Shown: positions 7,215 through 15,076 of the stretch, one piece after another | How positions within the stretch are numbered: position 1 is the stretch's first letter | Layout of the letters: each line of letters starts with the position of its first letter | NCBI RefSeq assembly: GCF_000017405.1 | Contig: NC_009667.1 | Span: forward strand, 1,598,001-1,662,000 | Source: Brucella anthropi ATCC 49188 | GTDB lineage: Bacteria; Pseudomonadota; Alphaproteobacteria; Rhizobiales; Rhizobiaceae | Length of the DNA: 64,000 nucleotides | Direction: 5' to 3' | The notes under the pieces: model-generated | Told to the model about the DNA's origin: nothing | Database searches by the model: none | The model's input: only the letters and a program-made list of their open reading frames with translations | Program-made: the position numbers and the translations under genes

Positions 7215-7660
7215 CCGTGCGATCCTAGCTCAATTGCAGCGTCAATCTGACGGTACGGCATACGAAGGAGCGACGCGATTTCCGTCCGCGTTCGTCCGAG
7301 GCGATGCAGGCGAACAACTTCCGATATCGTCTTTGGATAGACGATCAAGGCAACCTGCGGAACGCTACGGGACACTTTCGCCCTGGACTTCGGTTCGCTC
7401 TTCGGTTTTTCGGCCTTTGCGATGGGCTTTGCGGCCTTCGCTTGTGCTTCTATCGCTTGCTCGAATAGGCGCTTCTGTTTCGCCCGCGCTTCGCGCGCGG
7501 CCTTGCCGCCCCACGATAGACCGAGCCGCTTAGCGCGCTGGTGAAGCGCTGCCGGAGATATGCCGAAGTCTTTCGCAATCTGCCGAACGCCGTCACCCCG
7601 CGTATAGCGGATCATGGCTTTTCGAAATTCGGTATTTGAAAGCTTATTCGGACGAACCAT
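7211..7660 (-). CDS. Helix-turn-helix DNA-binding protein
   Basis: 149 residues from ATG 7660 (MVRPNKLSNTEFRKAMIRY). An N-terminal HTH (GDGVRQIAKDFGISPAALHQRAKRLGLSW) is followed by a basic alanine/lysine-rich helix and a second HTH-like element near the C-terminus (GRTRTEIASLLRMPYRQIDAAIEL). The paired HTH design suggests a phage regulator or DNA-binding packaging accessory. An upstream in-frame extension exists but would overlap the preceding tail gene entirely, so the inner start is preferred. Confidence 0.7.
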   Translation of the reverse strand: MVRPNKLSNTEFRKAMIRYTRGDGVRQIAKDFGISPAALHQRAKRLGLSWGGKAAREARAKQKRLFEQAIEAQAKAAKPIAKAEKPKSEPKSRAKVSRSVPQVALIVYPKTISEVVRLHRLGRTRTEIASLLRMPYRQIDAAIELGSHG

Positions 7661-7661
7661 T

Positions 7662-8234
7662 TTAATAGCCCCGCAATACTGTAGCGATTTCTTTTCCGAC
7701 GCGATCAACGATGCGCGGCATATTTCCGTAGAAGGTCTGCGCCGATTGGTCTTTGACCAACTCATTCGCGATGCCGGGGCCATATAGCCGTTCAATTGGA
7801 AAACGATCCGATCCGGTACGATGGAATACATTGCCATTGAGCTTCGGCGCTAAGACGCCGGGACGCGGCCCCATAAAAGCGCCGGAAAACGATTGACGCC
7901 GCCCCCACACCGTTGCCTTGGTTCCCGCCTTGAATTGGCGCGGCTTGAAATATTTGAGCGAAAGAGGCCGACCCGTTCCGATGATCGCAAATTCGAGGGT
8001 ATCAAGGCCCTTTGCCGAAGCGCGCCGGGTCCTTACTCCGCGATTGATAGCGGCGCTTGGAATGGACGTCTGGATGCGCAATGCTCGTTTGACCTGCACG
8101 AATGCCCGGCCACCTTCGTAATTGAGCGCCCGCGACATAACCTTTCGAGCCTTACCTTTTCCAAGGCTTTTCAGGTTGTCGCCGTAGCGGCTCATGATTT
8201 CATCAAGTGGCTTAGCGACTAGATAGGAAGCCAT
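7662..8234 (-). CDS. Prophage minor tail protein Z-like (GPZ)
   Basis: 190 residues from ATG 8234. The N-terminal half has the pattern of lambda gpZ-family tail proteins: KARKVMSRALNYEGGRAFVQVKRALRIQTSIPSAAINRGV, a region rich in Ala, Arg and Lys, then GTGRPLSLKYFKPRQFKAGTKATVWGRRQSF, and a terminal RIVDRVGKEIATVLRGY helix. gpZ-like proteins act at the tail-head interface. It is the first gene of the leftward block and apart from any other tail gene in the window. A terminator-like hairpin lies only 16 bp upstream. Confidence 0.6.
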   Translation of the reverse strand: MASYLVAKPLDEIMSRYGDNLKSLGKGKARKVMSRALNYEGGRAFVQVKRALRIQTSIPSAAINRGVRTRRASAKGLDTLEFAIIGTGRPLSLKYFKPRQFKAGTKATVWGRRQSFSGAFMGPRPGVLAPKLNGNVFHRTGSDRFPIERLYGPGIANELVKDQSAQTFYGNMPRIVDRVGKEIATVLRGY

Positions 8235-8249
8235 ATCCAAACCAATCAG

Positions 8250-8280
8250 AAAAAGAAAAGCCGCGACGAAGCGCGGCTTG
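8250..8280 (-). terminator. Terminator-like hairpin ahead of the leftward block
   Basis: A perfect 8-bp stem, AAGCCGCG/CGCGGCTT with a six-base loop (8258-8279), is followed on the minus strand by TTCTTTTTC. It sits between the leftward promoter candidate and the first leftward gene (start 8234), the position of an antitermination-controlled late terminator. Confidence 0.6.
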
Positions 8281-8338
8281 AATGTGAGACTTTAACAGCA
8301 AGGGTATCCGTGGGGGATAACGATTGGATATCGTTCTT

Positions 8339-8366
8339 ATAATACAATCACTGGTGGGATTTGTAA
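8339..8366 (-). promoter_or_regulatory. Leftward promoter candidate
   Basis: On the minus strand TTACAA (8366-8361) and TATTAT (8344-8339) are separated by 16 bp, four and five matches to the sigma-70 hexamers. Transcription would begin near 8332 and run through the hairpin at 8250-8280 before reaching the tail-Z-like gene. Confidence 0.4.
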
Positions 8367-8577
8367 GAGCGAAGTCCGACGCTATCTGCGCATGAGAAAT
8401 CAGCCGATTTGTCTCAATCGTCAAGCGTGATTTTTCGCTTTGTTTTGATTGAGCTACTAACAGGCTTATCATTTATGATGGAATATCTGTTAGTTAGGCC
8501 GTTTTCGAACCTAGTTATTTTTTTGTCTCACTTGCGTTTTGATTTGAGGTTTTGACGCGGATTGCAGCGTTAACAGT

Positions 8578-8640
8578 TTTCCAACTTTTTGTTGGATTTA
8601 ATATGGAATTGCGATTGCATTTTCCAACCGCTTTGTATAG
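8578..8640 (+). promoter_or_regulatory. Rightward promoter candidate with TTTCCAAC operators
   Basis: TTGCAT (8615-8620) and TATAGC (about 8636-8641) form a weak promoter with a 15-bp spacer. An exact TTTCCAAC box occupies 8621-8628 inside that spacer and another lies at 8578-8585, 43 bp upstream. Binding at these boxes would block the rightward operon that begins at 8696. Confidence 0.4.
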
Positions 8641-8695
8641 CGTTCTTCTCAAGCCGCTTCGCAGTGGTCGATTTGACGATTGAAGGACAAGCGAA

Positions 8696-8887
8696 ATGCA
8701 AAGCTATTTCGAAATTTACGTCTCCCTTAACGGTACACACTTCTTCGCTACGGCTCCGCGCTCTTGCATTACGCAGGATGCGGCAGAAGGCGTTGCCAAA
8801 GAAATTCGCAGCCGTTTTCCCGAAGCTGATGGCTTCAAGGTTTCGGTCACGCATTATCGGTGCAGTGGTCACACCTGCGACTTTTGA
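8696..8887 (+). CDS. Hypothetical protein, 63 aa
   Basis: First gene of the rightward block, with AAGGA nine bases before ATG. It reads MQSYFEIYVSLNGTHFFATAP and continues with DAAEGVAKEIRSRFPEADGFKVSVTHYRCSGHTCDF, a plausible small alpha/beta fold with two late cysteines. Family not recognised. Confidence 0.65.
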   Translation: MQSYFEIYVSLNGTHFFATAPRSCITQDAAEGVAKEIRSRFPEADGFKVSVTHYRCSGHTCDF

Positions 8888-8919
8888 TCATTCAACAAAC
8901 GAGTTGGGAGACACCCGAA

Positions 8920-9114
8920 ATGAACACCAAGCACAACCTTAAAGTCGGTCAGTTCGTTCGCCTGATTTCAAATCATGAGCGCTCCGGCGAGTGCGGGACG
9001 ATTGAAGAAATCAACAGCGCAACTGCTCGATTTAAGTTCCACTTCGACGGTGTTGAGACTGTCCGGCCCCTTAACGCTTTCTCCGCCGATACGCTGATCT
9101 TTCACGGCCTTTAA
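8920..9114 (+). CDS. Hypothetical small beta-barrel protein, 64 aa
   Basis: GGGAG precedes ATG 8920. The pattern KVGQFVRLISNHERSGECGTIEEINSATARFKFHFDGVETVRPLN resembles a KOW/SH3-like barrel: a G-x-V-R strand, a GTI turn and a closing strand. No enzymatic residues are evident. The GGTTTCC hairpin element follows directly after the stop. Confidence 0.65.
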   Translation: MNTKHNLKVGQFVRLISNHERSGECGTIEEINSATARFKFHFDGVETVRPLNAFSADTLIFHGL

Positions 9115-9120
9115 GCCTTC

Positions 9121-9148
9121 CGGTTTCCGCCCGGAAGGGCGGTTTCCC
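9121..9148 (+). repeat. GGTTTCC hairpin element, copy 1
   Basis: A direct repeat CGGTTTCC (9121-9128 and 9140-9147) flanks and overlaps a hairpin with stem CCGCCC/GGGCGG and loop GGAA (9127-9142). It lies seven bases after the stop of the 8920 gene and ahead of the ribosome binding site of the 9172 gene. A second copy of the same design follows the next gene. Confidence 0.55.
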
Positions 9149-9171
9149 GAACGCTTGGAAGGAGCAAGAGA

Positions 9172-9450
9172 ATGAATAAGCAGTCAGATCAACTTGAAGC
9201 GGCCTGCGAAGTGGCGCGCGAGATAGCAAATTCCATGTCTGAGGCAGGTATGTCGCCGAGCGTAATTTCTTGCGCACTATGGCGAACCGCCGCCCAAGTG
9301 ATCGGCACGGTTGCACCTTATGACGCAATCGACCCGCTTATCGATGACGCGGCCCGGCTTATGAAGACAGAAGCCTATTCCATATACCAGTTCGCCGCCG
9401 AGTTTAGGAAAGCGGAAGAAAGCAAGCAAACCGACCACAAGCCACATTGA
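9172..9450 (+). CDS. Hypothetical helical protein, 92 aa
   Basis: Preceded by GGAAGGAG. The sequence is almost entirely amphipathic helix (LEAACEVAREIANSMSEAG, then YDAIDPLIDDAARLMKTEA). No motif is recognised. It is flanked on both sides by the two GGTTTCC hairpin elements. Confidence 0.65.
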   Translation: MNKQSDQLEAACEVAREIANSMSEAGMSPSVISCALWRTAAQVIGTVAPYDAIDPLIDDAARLMKTEAYSIYQFAAEFRKAEESKQTDHKPH

Positions 9451-9456
9451 GCCTTT

Positions 9457-9487
9457 CGGTTTCCGGCGACTAGCCTCGCCGGTTTCC
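9457..9487 (+). repeat. GGTTTCC hairpin element, copy 2
   Basis: CGGTTTCC at 9457-9464 and 9480-9487 flank a hairpin CCGGCGA/TCGCCGG with a six-base loop (9463-9482). The layout repeats copy 1 at 9121 although the stem sequence differs, so structure is conserved rather than sequence. It lies just after the stop of the 9172 gene. Confidence 0.55.
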
Positions 9488-9569
9488 CAAAGCCTCACCG
9501 ATCTTCGAAAAGCGCCTTGAGCGCCACGGCGGAGCTTTGCCTAAGCAACGCAACATAAGGATATCTGGA

Positions 9570-9986
9570 ATGAAAACGATTGCCTTGGACCTTGGCGAAC
9601 TCCTTGCCGGACATATGCCCGGCGCACGACACGACCACGAGGACGAAGCCGCAAAGCTTCCGATCCCCGAAGCGCAGGTCGCGACTTTGGGCGAATTGTT
9701 TGTCAGGTACGCGAAAGGCTGCGAATTCGCGGAAGGCGATATCGTTACGCCGCGCGCTGGTTCCATGTATCGGGGTCGCGGTTTGCCCCATGTGGTCTTG
9801 GACGCACCGGACGAACCGCACTTCCACTTTTCCAAGGAAGATAATTCTTCGCCAAGCTTCGGTGCGCGGCTCGACGTTCGCGTCGCTTGCTTCGTACCCG
9901 GCGGGCAAATCATGGCCTATTGGATGGAAAGCTATCAGCTTGAGCCATGGGACGCCGACGCGACCTATTCCACCGAAAAGGAATAA
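9570..9986 (+). CDS. Hypothetical protein, 138 aa
   Basis: ATG 9570 follows AAGGATATCTGGA. An earlier ATG at 9537 adds 11 residues but has no clear ribosome binding site. The core PRAGSMYRGRGLPHVVLDAP with HFHFSKED and RLDVRVACFVPGGQIMAYWMESYQLEPW suggests a compact beta protein. A similar arrangement is seen in small phage proteins of unknown role. No catalytic signature is evident. Confidence 0.65.
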   Translation: MKTIALDLGELLAGHMPGARHDHEDEAAKLPIPEAQVATLGELFVRYAKGCEFAEGDIVTPRAGSMYRGRGLPHVVLDAPDEPHFHFSKEDNSSPSFGARLDVRVACFVPGGQIMAYWMESYQLEPWDADATYSTEKE

Positions 9987-10003
9987 CCGATTAAGCGACC
10001 GAT

Positions 10004-10022
10004 CCGCTGGCAATGCCAGCGG
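10004..10022 (+). repeat. Intercistronic hairpin
   Basis: Perfect 8-bp stem CCGCTGGC/GCCAGCGG with a three-base loop, 18 bp after a stop codon and followed by GGAGG of the next gene. It has no T-run, so it is more likely an RNA-processing or stability element than a terminator. Confidence 0.5.
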
Positions 10023-10042
10023 ACAGGCCGGAGGGCCTTCCT

Positions 10043-10729
10043 ATGCTTCACGACACGACACGCCTGCCTCCCTATATCACCAAAGCCAAAATGAAGCTTT
10101 TGTCAGATATGGAGCCGGATGACGCTCTTGAAGAAGTGCGCCGCCTGCGCGCTGAGTACGATGAAAAGCAGAAAAAGCAGCGGGAAAAGTATGATCGTCG
10201 GGAATACCGGCAGGCTTATTATGCTGCCAACAAAAAGAAAATTCTGAAAAAGCAGCGTGTCTATAACAGGCAATGGCGCATCTTGAAGAAGTCGGACCCC
10301 GATTGGCAGGAGGCGAACCGAGCGCGTAAGCGGGCATGGGCTAAAGCTGACCGGGATCGCGCAAGGGCCGCTGGCGAGAAGGCCCCACGGACTGATGCTA
10401 TACGGGAAAAGGACCGCCGCAAGCGCAGCCGAATGAAAACACAAAGGCTAGCCCGGAAAGACCCGGACGCGTTGCGGAAAATGATTTCCGCCCGTCTGCC
10501 GGGTTATCTAGACGTGGCGGCGCGCGGGGACGTTATCGCAGCCGTTATGACGGCGGCTCTTGAACGGAAGGTTCTATTTGACGAACTGAACGAGGCCATC
10601 AAAGCCCACGTCACCGCCTACAACCGGCAGTTTGATCACTTCAAGAACGTGTCAATTGACGCCCCGATTGCAGGGACGGACGGACTAACGCGCGCTGACA
10701 CGTTCGATACCGAAACATTCCATTTTTGA
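10043..10729 (+). CDS. Basic coiled-coil phage protein
   Basis: 228 residues from ATG 10043, which has GGAGG nine bases upstream. After a short N-terminus comes a long, highly charged helix (EEVRRLRAEYDEKQKKQREKYDRREYRQAYYAANKKKILKK in pieces) and repeats of basic heptads to about residue 140. The C-terminal part (PDALRKMISARLPGYLDVAARGDVI, then HFKNVSIDAPIAGTDGL) looks folded. Such basic-helix proteins bind nucleic acid or act as phage regulators. The family is not recognised. Confidence 0.65.
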   Translation: MLHDTTRLPPYITKAKMKLLSDMEPDDALEEVRRLRAEYDEKQKKQREKYDRREYRQAYYAANKKKILKKQRVYNRQWRILKKSDPDWQEANRARKRAWAKADRDRARAAGEKAPRTDAIREKDRRKRSRMKTQRLARKDPDALRKMISARLPGYLDVAARGDVIAAVMTAALERKVLFDELNEAIKAHVTAYNRQFDHFKNVSIDAPIAGTDGLTRADTFDTETFHF

Positions 10730-10738
10730 GGAAGTGTC

Positions 10739-11272
10739 ATGGAAGAAGCAATCTCGCATTTCAGGACTACTATCGAACCGGAATTACATTCGCTGGCTTT
10801 GCTCTGTGCTGAACTCAAAATCGGCTTCCAAGCTTCGGCGACGTTCGGCCCTGACGCCGAAGGGCATAGCCCAACGTTCTATATCTATACGCAAGTAACA
10901 GGGGCTTTTCCCCCGATTGTCGGTTCGGCTGAGTTCATGCCTGCCGTTATTGATCCGCAATGGATCGACGGCTTTGCGAAGTGGAACTTTGCGACTTTCG
11001 GCCCCGGCCTTCGTACCGAAGGCACTATCGATCATATCCGCGAAGAGCTAGTCGAAATCGAAGCAGCGCCGACAGACCCGGAAGAGTGGGTTGACGTTCT
11101 TATGCTCTCGTTGAACGGCCTAACGCGGCTCGGCCTGAGTGGCAGCGAAATCATCGACGCGATCAACGCGAAGTTTCAGAAGAACTTGGCTCGGAATTGG
11201 CCGGACTGGCGAATAGCCCCGCGCGACAAGGCTATCAAGCACCAACGGGCCGACGATGAAGCTCAACGATAA
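10739..11272 (+). CDS. dATP/dGTP diphosphohydrolase-like protein (DUF550, MazZ-related)
   Basis: 177 residues. The C-terminal half has the DUF550/MazG-like pattern: TEGTIDHIREELVEIEAAPTDPEEWVDVLMLSLNGLTRLGLSGSEI followed by KFQKNLARNWPDW. The EExxE..EWxDVxxL helices bind metal in this all-alpha NTP pyrophosphatase group. MazZ of 2-aminoadenine phages is a member. The N-terminal 90 residues are a separate beta domain with no recognised family. No PurZ or DpoZ partner is visible, so a Z-genome role cannot be claimed. It belongs with the other nucleotide-pool genes at 14325 and 15520. Confidence 0.7.
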   Translation: MEEAISHFRTTIEPELHSLALLCAELKIGFQASATFGPDAEGHSPTFYIYTQVTGAFPPIVGSAEFMPAVIDPQWIDGFAKWNFATFGPGLRTEGTIDHIREELVEIEAAPTDPEEWVDVLMLSLNGLTRLGLSGSEIIDAINAKFQKNLARNWPDWRIAPRDKAIKHQRADDEAQR

Positions 11273-11522
11273 GCGCGTAGTTTTCAAACGGATCGCCGCC
11301 GTTCGCGAAATTCTCAAGAACGAGATTTCAGCCAACGCGCGCGGCGGCAAGTACGCATCCGGCTTGGCAAGTGAAGGCTTCGCCGGAGGCTACCTAATGG
11401 CACTTGATGACGTTGAAGCCGCGCTTACGCACGGCCTGCCGTCAGATCACCGTGGCTACTGGTATCGGGCTACGGAAGCGATGATCAGGAAAGGACGAAC
11501 CAATGGCAATGAACAAGACTGA
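11256..11522 (+). CDS. Hypothetical protein, 88 aa
   Basis: Overlaps the 3' end of the DUF550 gene by 17 bp. The sequence is MKLNDKRVVFKRIAAVREILKNEI, then GGKYASGLASEGFAGGYLMALDDVEAALTHGLP, helical with a glycine-rich middle. Family unknown. Overlap on both sides points to cotranscription. Confidence 0.6.
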   Translation: MKLNDKRVVFKRIAAVREILKNEISANARGGKYASGLASEGFAGGYLMALDDVEAALTHGLPSDHRGYWYRATEAMIRKGRTNGNEQD

Positions 11523-11907
11523 GAAAGCCGAAATGGAGCGGCTCCGGCACGACCTTGCGCTTTCGCGTGCGCTCCGCTGGCCGTCGTATCCATCGCCATC
11601 GCCGATGACTAGAGACGACATAGAAGCATCAAAGTGCGATGTGGTCGCGCGTTTTGGTACGTCAAGCAAAGTCGCGCGGGGCTACTTCGCGAACGTGCAC
11701 AGCATCCGCGTCGATAAAGGATGGTCGGACGGATTTCGCCACGGTTATAGCGACAATAGTTCAACCCAAGGAATGGGCCGCTTGTTTCGAACCGACGTCG
11801 AAGCTTGGCAGTATCTCCGACACGAAGTTACTGTTCGTTATGCCGGAGAACTCGCCTTTATCGACCGGATGATTGCGGAAGCGGAGGGCGGCACCGATGG
11901 CATTTGA
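11503..11907 (+). CDS. Hypothetical protein, 134 aa
   Basis: Start at ATG 11503 or 11509, after GGAAAGGACGAACCA. N-terminal helix KTEKAEMERLRHDLALSRALRWP is followed by a segment rich in Ser and Tyr and a C-terminal helix ending AELAFIDRMIAEAEGG. No family recognised. It overlaps both neighbours by a few bases. Confidence 0.6.
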   Translation: MAMNKTEKAEMERLRHDLALSRALRWPSYPSPSPMTRDDIEASKCDVVARFGTSSKVARGYFANVHSIRVDKGWSDGFRHGYSDNSSTQGMGRLFRTDVEAWQYLRHEVTVRYAGELAFIDRMIAEAEGGTDGI

Positions 11908-12568
11908 GCTAACGCCTGTAAAGGTCGCCTACACCAACTATCGCGGCGAAACGTCCGTTCGGACGATTACGCCGCAACGGCTCTGGCACGGTTCAACCGA
12001 ATGGCACCCGGAGCCACAATGGCTTGTTACGGCTTATGATCACGATAAACAGGCGGTACGTGATTTCGCGTTCAAGGATTTAGGCTATCCTGAACCGACC
12101 GACGCCCGCGATCTGCCTTTCCGGCAGCGTGATATAGAGCGCGGCCTAATTCTCTTCCGAACAAGCAACAACGCTCACGATTTTATCAATTTCGTTTCGT
12201 TGTCGGGCAAGGTTGACGCGCTGCCTCAGATTGCGAAGGACGAACTTGCTTCGCTCATGCGGAATATCGCGAATGAACTCTCACCAGAACCGAACCATTT
12301 TGCCGAAGCCGGCATATTGGTCGATGGTGATGGGTGGCTCGACATAAACGATGCACCGCACGACGGCACCGTCGTTGATCTTTGGTGTGATCGCTTGTCA
12401 GAACGTGTCCCAAACTGCCGCTGGAACCACGATTTTAATATCGGCTACCCCGAAGACGGTCCCGGTTTTTGGGAACAGCTTACGGGTACTGAATGGCGTC
12501 CGTCATACGACGAAAAATGGTTCTCACATTATCGTTTGGTGCCAGCCGCACCGACGTTGGAGCGGTAG
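11897..12568 (+). CDS. WYL-like domain phage protein
   Basis: 223 residues from ATG 11897, with GGAGG upstream. Residues 1-55 (VKVAYTNYRGETSVRTITPQRL followed by STEWHPEPQWLVTAYDHDKQAVRDFAFKDL) have the pattern of a small WYL-like beta domain common in Rhizobiales phages. WYL domains sense nucleic-acid ligands in defence regulators. The C-terminal part (DGWLDINDAPHDGTVVDLWC, then FWEQLTGTEWRPS) resembles the DUF551-like short domain found in phage ORFs. The two halves look like a domain fusion. The role is unknown. Confidence 0.65.
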   Translation: MAFELTPVKVAYTNYRGETSVRTITPQRLWHGSTEWHPEPQWLVTAYDHDKQAVRDFAFKDLGYPEPTDARDLPFRQRDIERGLILFRTSNNAHDFINFVSLSGKVDALPQIAKDELASLMRNIANELSPEPNHFAEAGILVDGDGWLDINDAPHDGTVVDLWCDRLSERVPNCRWNHDFNIGYPEDGPGFWEQLTGTEWRPSYDEKWFSHYRLVPAAPTLER

Positions 12569-12570
12569 CT

Positions 12571-13932
12571 ATGATCAACAATAGACAGATTTTCCCACCT
12601 ATCAAATGGAAGCAAACGAGCGAACGCGTTTGGGATGCCGTTATAGCTGAAGGATGGAAAGCGCGGGTCGTTCATGCTTTGGGCGATGATACTTGGTCAT
12701 ACGTCGTCAACCATTCTGGCCGTTGTTTCCTATCATCCAAAGAAGACGCTATGCGCCAAGCCGAAGACAATGCAAAGGATCGGATTTGGAGTGAAATTAT
12801 TGCGGCTCGCAAGACGATAGCGGCCTTTCCGAATGCGTTCGAAAACGCACTAACCGGCGGAGGCCGGACGTCGTTTGACGATGCCGCCAAATGGCACGAC
12901 GAAGAAGCGAAACGGCTGGAAGGTGTCGAAACCTTCAATAAGCGTATTCGCCACAAGCTTGCCTTCCACCAGATTTGCGCGGCCCAATTCCGGGCGATGA
13001 AAAATTCATCGCCGCAGGAATTCCCTTATAACCGGACATTCAACGCTATTGCAGCGGCGACGCGCGTAGAGGGCGGCAACGTCGCTATTTCAGTCCATAA
13101 GTTTGTGAAGGCTTTCGGTGGGAGCGTCGTTGAAGATCAAACACCGACCGCGGGGCCAGTTGAAAGCAGTGATCAAAGTCCTGAATGGATTTGGTACGGT
13201 GAAGACGACGACGGAAACAGCCGCGTCTCAACAGGTCGTTGGGCCAAACACTCTTGTCAGAAGCGTTACAAGCTGGCCGAAATCCAAGCAACGGAACACG
13301 ACCACAAACGCCCTACGCCTGCCGCTACAGATACGGGACTAGATTACTACACCGCCGCAGATGTTATGTGGTCTTTGGAAGGTAATAATCCTGCGCCATC
13401 CAAGAACGGGCAATGGGTCAAACGCACGCAGGCCGATGAGCTATTCGCGGAAAATGCCGAATTGAAAAAGGATAGGCGTTTTAAGCAGCACGTCATTGAT
13501 GGTCTAGCTGTCGATAAAGAGAGCCTGAAAGCCGACAACTTGGCGAAAGGTGCGGAAGTCGAGAGAATGCGCGGCGTCTTCCAGCGGATGACAGAGCAGT
13601 TTGCTATCGATCCCAACCATTCAATTACAATCCGCTCTATGGTGTATGACGGACTTCATGGGGTTGCGAATGAACAATCGACAGCAGATTTTCAAGCATG
13701 GAAAGAGTTGCGCGAACTCACGTTCGCAATCCAGCACAACCCGAACTGCCCTGACAGGTTTCTTATCCGACTGCCGGGCAGAAGTGGCCGCATCGATCTA
13801 AAGCCTTACGCCGATCAATTGGGCTTCCGCAAAAGCGAGACGGAAGACGTAATCGGCTTTGGCAAAACTCTGGCCGAGGCTTTGGCGACCGCTTTAAAGC
13901 GCCAAGAGGGAGGGAACGGCAATGGCGAATGA
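12571..13932 (+). CDS. Hypothetical protein with central coiled coil, 453 aa
   Basis: ATG 12571 follows GGAGCGGTAGCT. An upstream ATG at 12493 would overlap the previous gene more deeply. The N-terminus (WKARVVHALGDDTWSYVVN) and a middle helix (DELFAENAELKKDRRF through KGAEVERMRGVFQRM) are visible, followed by HNPNCPDRFLIRLPGRSGRIDLKP. It may be a mosaic of several phage domains. No enzyme signature was found. It is the longest gene of the rightward block. Confidence 0.6.
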   Translation: MINNRQIFPPIKWKQTSERVWDAVIAEGWKARVVHALGDDTWSYVVNHSGRCFLSSKEDAMRQAEDNAKDRIWSEIIAARKTIAAFPNAFENALTGGGRTSFDDAAKWHDEEAKRLEGVETFNKRIRHKLAFHQICAAQFRAMKNSSPQEFPYNRTFNAIAAATRVEGGNVAISVHKFVKAFGGSVVEDQTPTAGPVESSDQSPEWIWYGEDDDGNSRVSTGRWAKHSCQKRYKLAEIQATEHDHKRPTPAATDTGLDYYTAADVMWSLEGNNPAPSKNGQWVKRTQADELFAENAELKKDRRFKQHVIDGLAVDKESLKADNLAKGAEVERMRGVFQRMTEQFAIDPNHSITIRSMVYDGLHGVANEQSTADFQAWKELRELTFAIQHNPNCPDRFLIRLPGRSGRIDLKPYADQLGFRKSETEDVIGFGKTLAEALATALKRQEGGNGNGE

Positions 13933-14335
13933 TCGTAAAGAAGCCTTCCTTAGATCATGGTTTGACGTGCCAGAAGGTGTCCATTGGGCGCACGGTATGT
14001 CGAACGAGATAGAACAGAATGTTAGCGCTTGCTTTGATCGAGCTATCGACGCTTGGAACGCGCGCCCCTCTACGGACGTCAGGCTTGTAGTGGTTGGCGA
14101 AGTCTCGACCGTTAGGGAAAGCGTCGCGGTATTCGCCGGTCATATCCTGAGCCGTCAAATTAAACCGGGCGATTTGCTCTGCCTGCATTTGCAGGCTGAG
14201 AAGCTATTAGCAGCTGAGCGCGCGGAGAAGGAAAAGATTGAAGCCGCTTGGTTGGAAGCGGAAGGCATTATCTCCGACCTTAAAGCCGAACTTGCGACTT
14301 GCTTGGCGAAATTAAGGGGCAAAAATGAGCAATAG
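13922..14335 (+). CDS. Hypothetical protein with C-terminal coiled coil, 137 aa
   Basis: Begins inside the end of the previous gene. The middle DVRLVVVGEVSTVRESVAVFAGHILSRQIKPGDLLCLHLQAEKL is mixed alpha/beta, and the tail (AERAEKEKIEAAWLEAEGIISDLKAELATC) is a coiled coil. No recognised family. It overlaps the nucleotidase gene by 11 bp. Confidence 0.6.
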   Translation: MANDRKEAFLRSWFDVPEGVHWAHGMSNEIEQNVSACFDRAIDAWNARPSTDVRLVVVGEVSTVRESVAVFAGHILSRQIKPGDLLCLHLQAEKLLAAERAEKEKIEAAWLEAEGIISDLKAELATCLAKLRGKNEQ

Positions 14336-14819
14336 CGGACAGTCACTTCCAACGCTTTTTGTCGATATGGACGGCGTTCTTGCCGACTTCGATCAAGGGT
14401 ACGCCGACCGCTTCGGAATTCGGCCAAGCAAGACTGACGATAACGTCGATTGGGGCTTAGTAAGGGGTACGGAGGGCTTCTACGCTGGATTGCCGCCTAT
14501 GCCTGATTTTGACCAGCTATGGCGGGGCGTAGCCCCATACAATCCGATCATCCTGACCGGCGTTCCGCGTTCGGTGCGAGAAGCCGCCGACAATAAGCGC
14601 GCTTGGGTTGATCGCTGGATCGGCAAAGATCAGCCGATGATCGCTTGTCAGTCGAAAGACAAGAGCCTGCATATCAGGAAGCCCGGCGATATTCTGATCG
14701 ATGATTGGGAAAAGTACCGCTCGGTTTGGATTGGTCGAGGCGGTAGATGGATAACGCACACTTCCGCCGAAGCTTCGCTTGCCGGTTTGGCCGCGCTCCT
14801 TGCCGGAGGATCGCAATGA
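14325..14819 (+). CDS. 5'(3')-deoxyribonucleotidase-like HAD phosphatase
   Basis: 164 residues. HAD motif I is TLFVDMDGVLADFD (about 11-24, nucleophile and acid/base Asp), motif II is IILTGVP, and motif III/IV is CQSKDKSLHIRKPGDILIDDWEKY. The NT5C-type family removes phosphate from deoxynucleoside monophosphates and so helps to adjust nucleotide pools. Its company with DUF550 and dCTP-deaminase-like genes in the same operon supports that role in phage DNA synthesis. Confidence 0.8.
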   Translation: MSNSGQSLPTLFVDMDGVLADFDQGYADRFGIRPSKTDDNVDWGLVRGTEGFYAGLPPMPDFDQLWRGVAPYNPIILTGVPRSVREAADNKRAWVDRWIGKDQPMIACQSKDKSLHIRKPGDILIDDWEKYRSVWIGRGGRWITHTSAEASLAGLAALLAGGSQ

Positions 14820-15076
14820 ATACCAAAGAGATTTTCGACCGCGACAAAATCGTCTTAGACGGTCTGGAAGATATCGCACGCCGGTACGTTACCGACGAAG
14901 CCGTCAACGCCGCAAACAATGCGGCGGAAGCCTATTCGCGGCGGCATATGCTTGGCCTTGTGCAAACCGGCAAGGGTGATCCCGATACGCTTCGCCATGA
15001 ACGAATGCGGTATGCCGTCGCCGCCGGAATGCTCCTTTGCGCTACCGGACTAAATGGAGGCAATGGCGATGGTTGA
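14816..15076 (+). CDS. Hypothetical protein, 86 aa
   Basis: ATG 14816 overlaps the nucleotidase stop (ATGA) and has GGAGGA ten bases upstream. The helical sequence IFDRDKIVLDGLEDIARRYVTDEAVNAANNAAEAYSRRH is not recognised. It is translationally coupled to its neighbours. Confidence 0.6.
   Translation: MNTKEIFDRDKIVLDGLEDIARRYVTDEAVNAANNAAEAYSRRHMLGLVQTGKGDPDTLRHERMRYAVAAGMLLCATGLNGGNGDG

Larger units (their letters stand above)
8235..8695. promoter_or_regulatory. 461-bp divergent control region between leftward and rightward blocks
   Basis: AT-rich and without a convincing gene. It holds a terminator-like hairpin reading leftward (8250-8280), a leftward promoter candidate (8339-8366), two exact TTTCCAAC boxes (8578-8585 and 8621-8628) plus a reverse partial GTTGGATT (8591), and a rightward promoter candidate (about 8615-8640) overlapping the second box. 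Confidence 0.55.

Noticed and set aside
10739..11272. A Z-genome (2-aminoadenine) phage
   Set aside because: A DUF550 protein is present, but no PurZ, DatZ or DpoZ could be found in the window, so the pathway is not supported.
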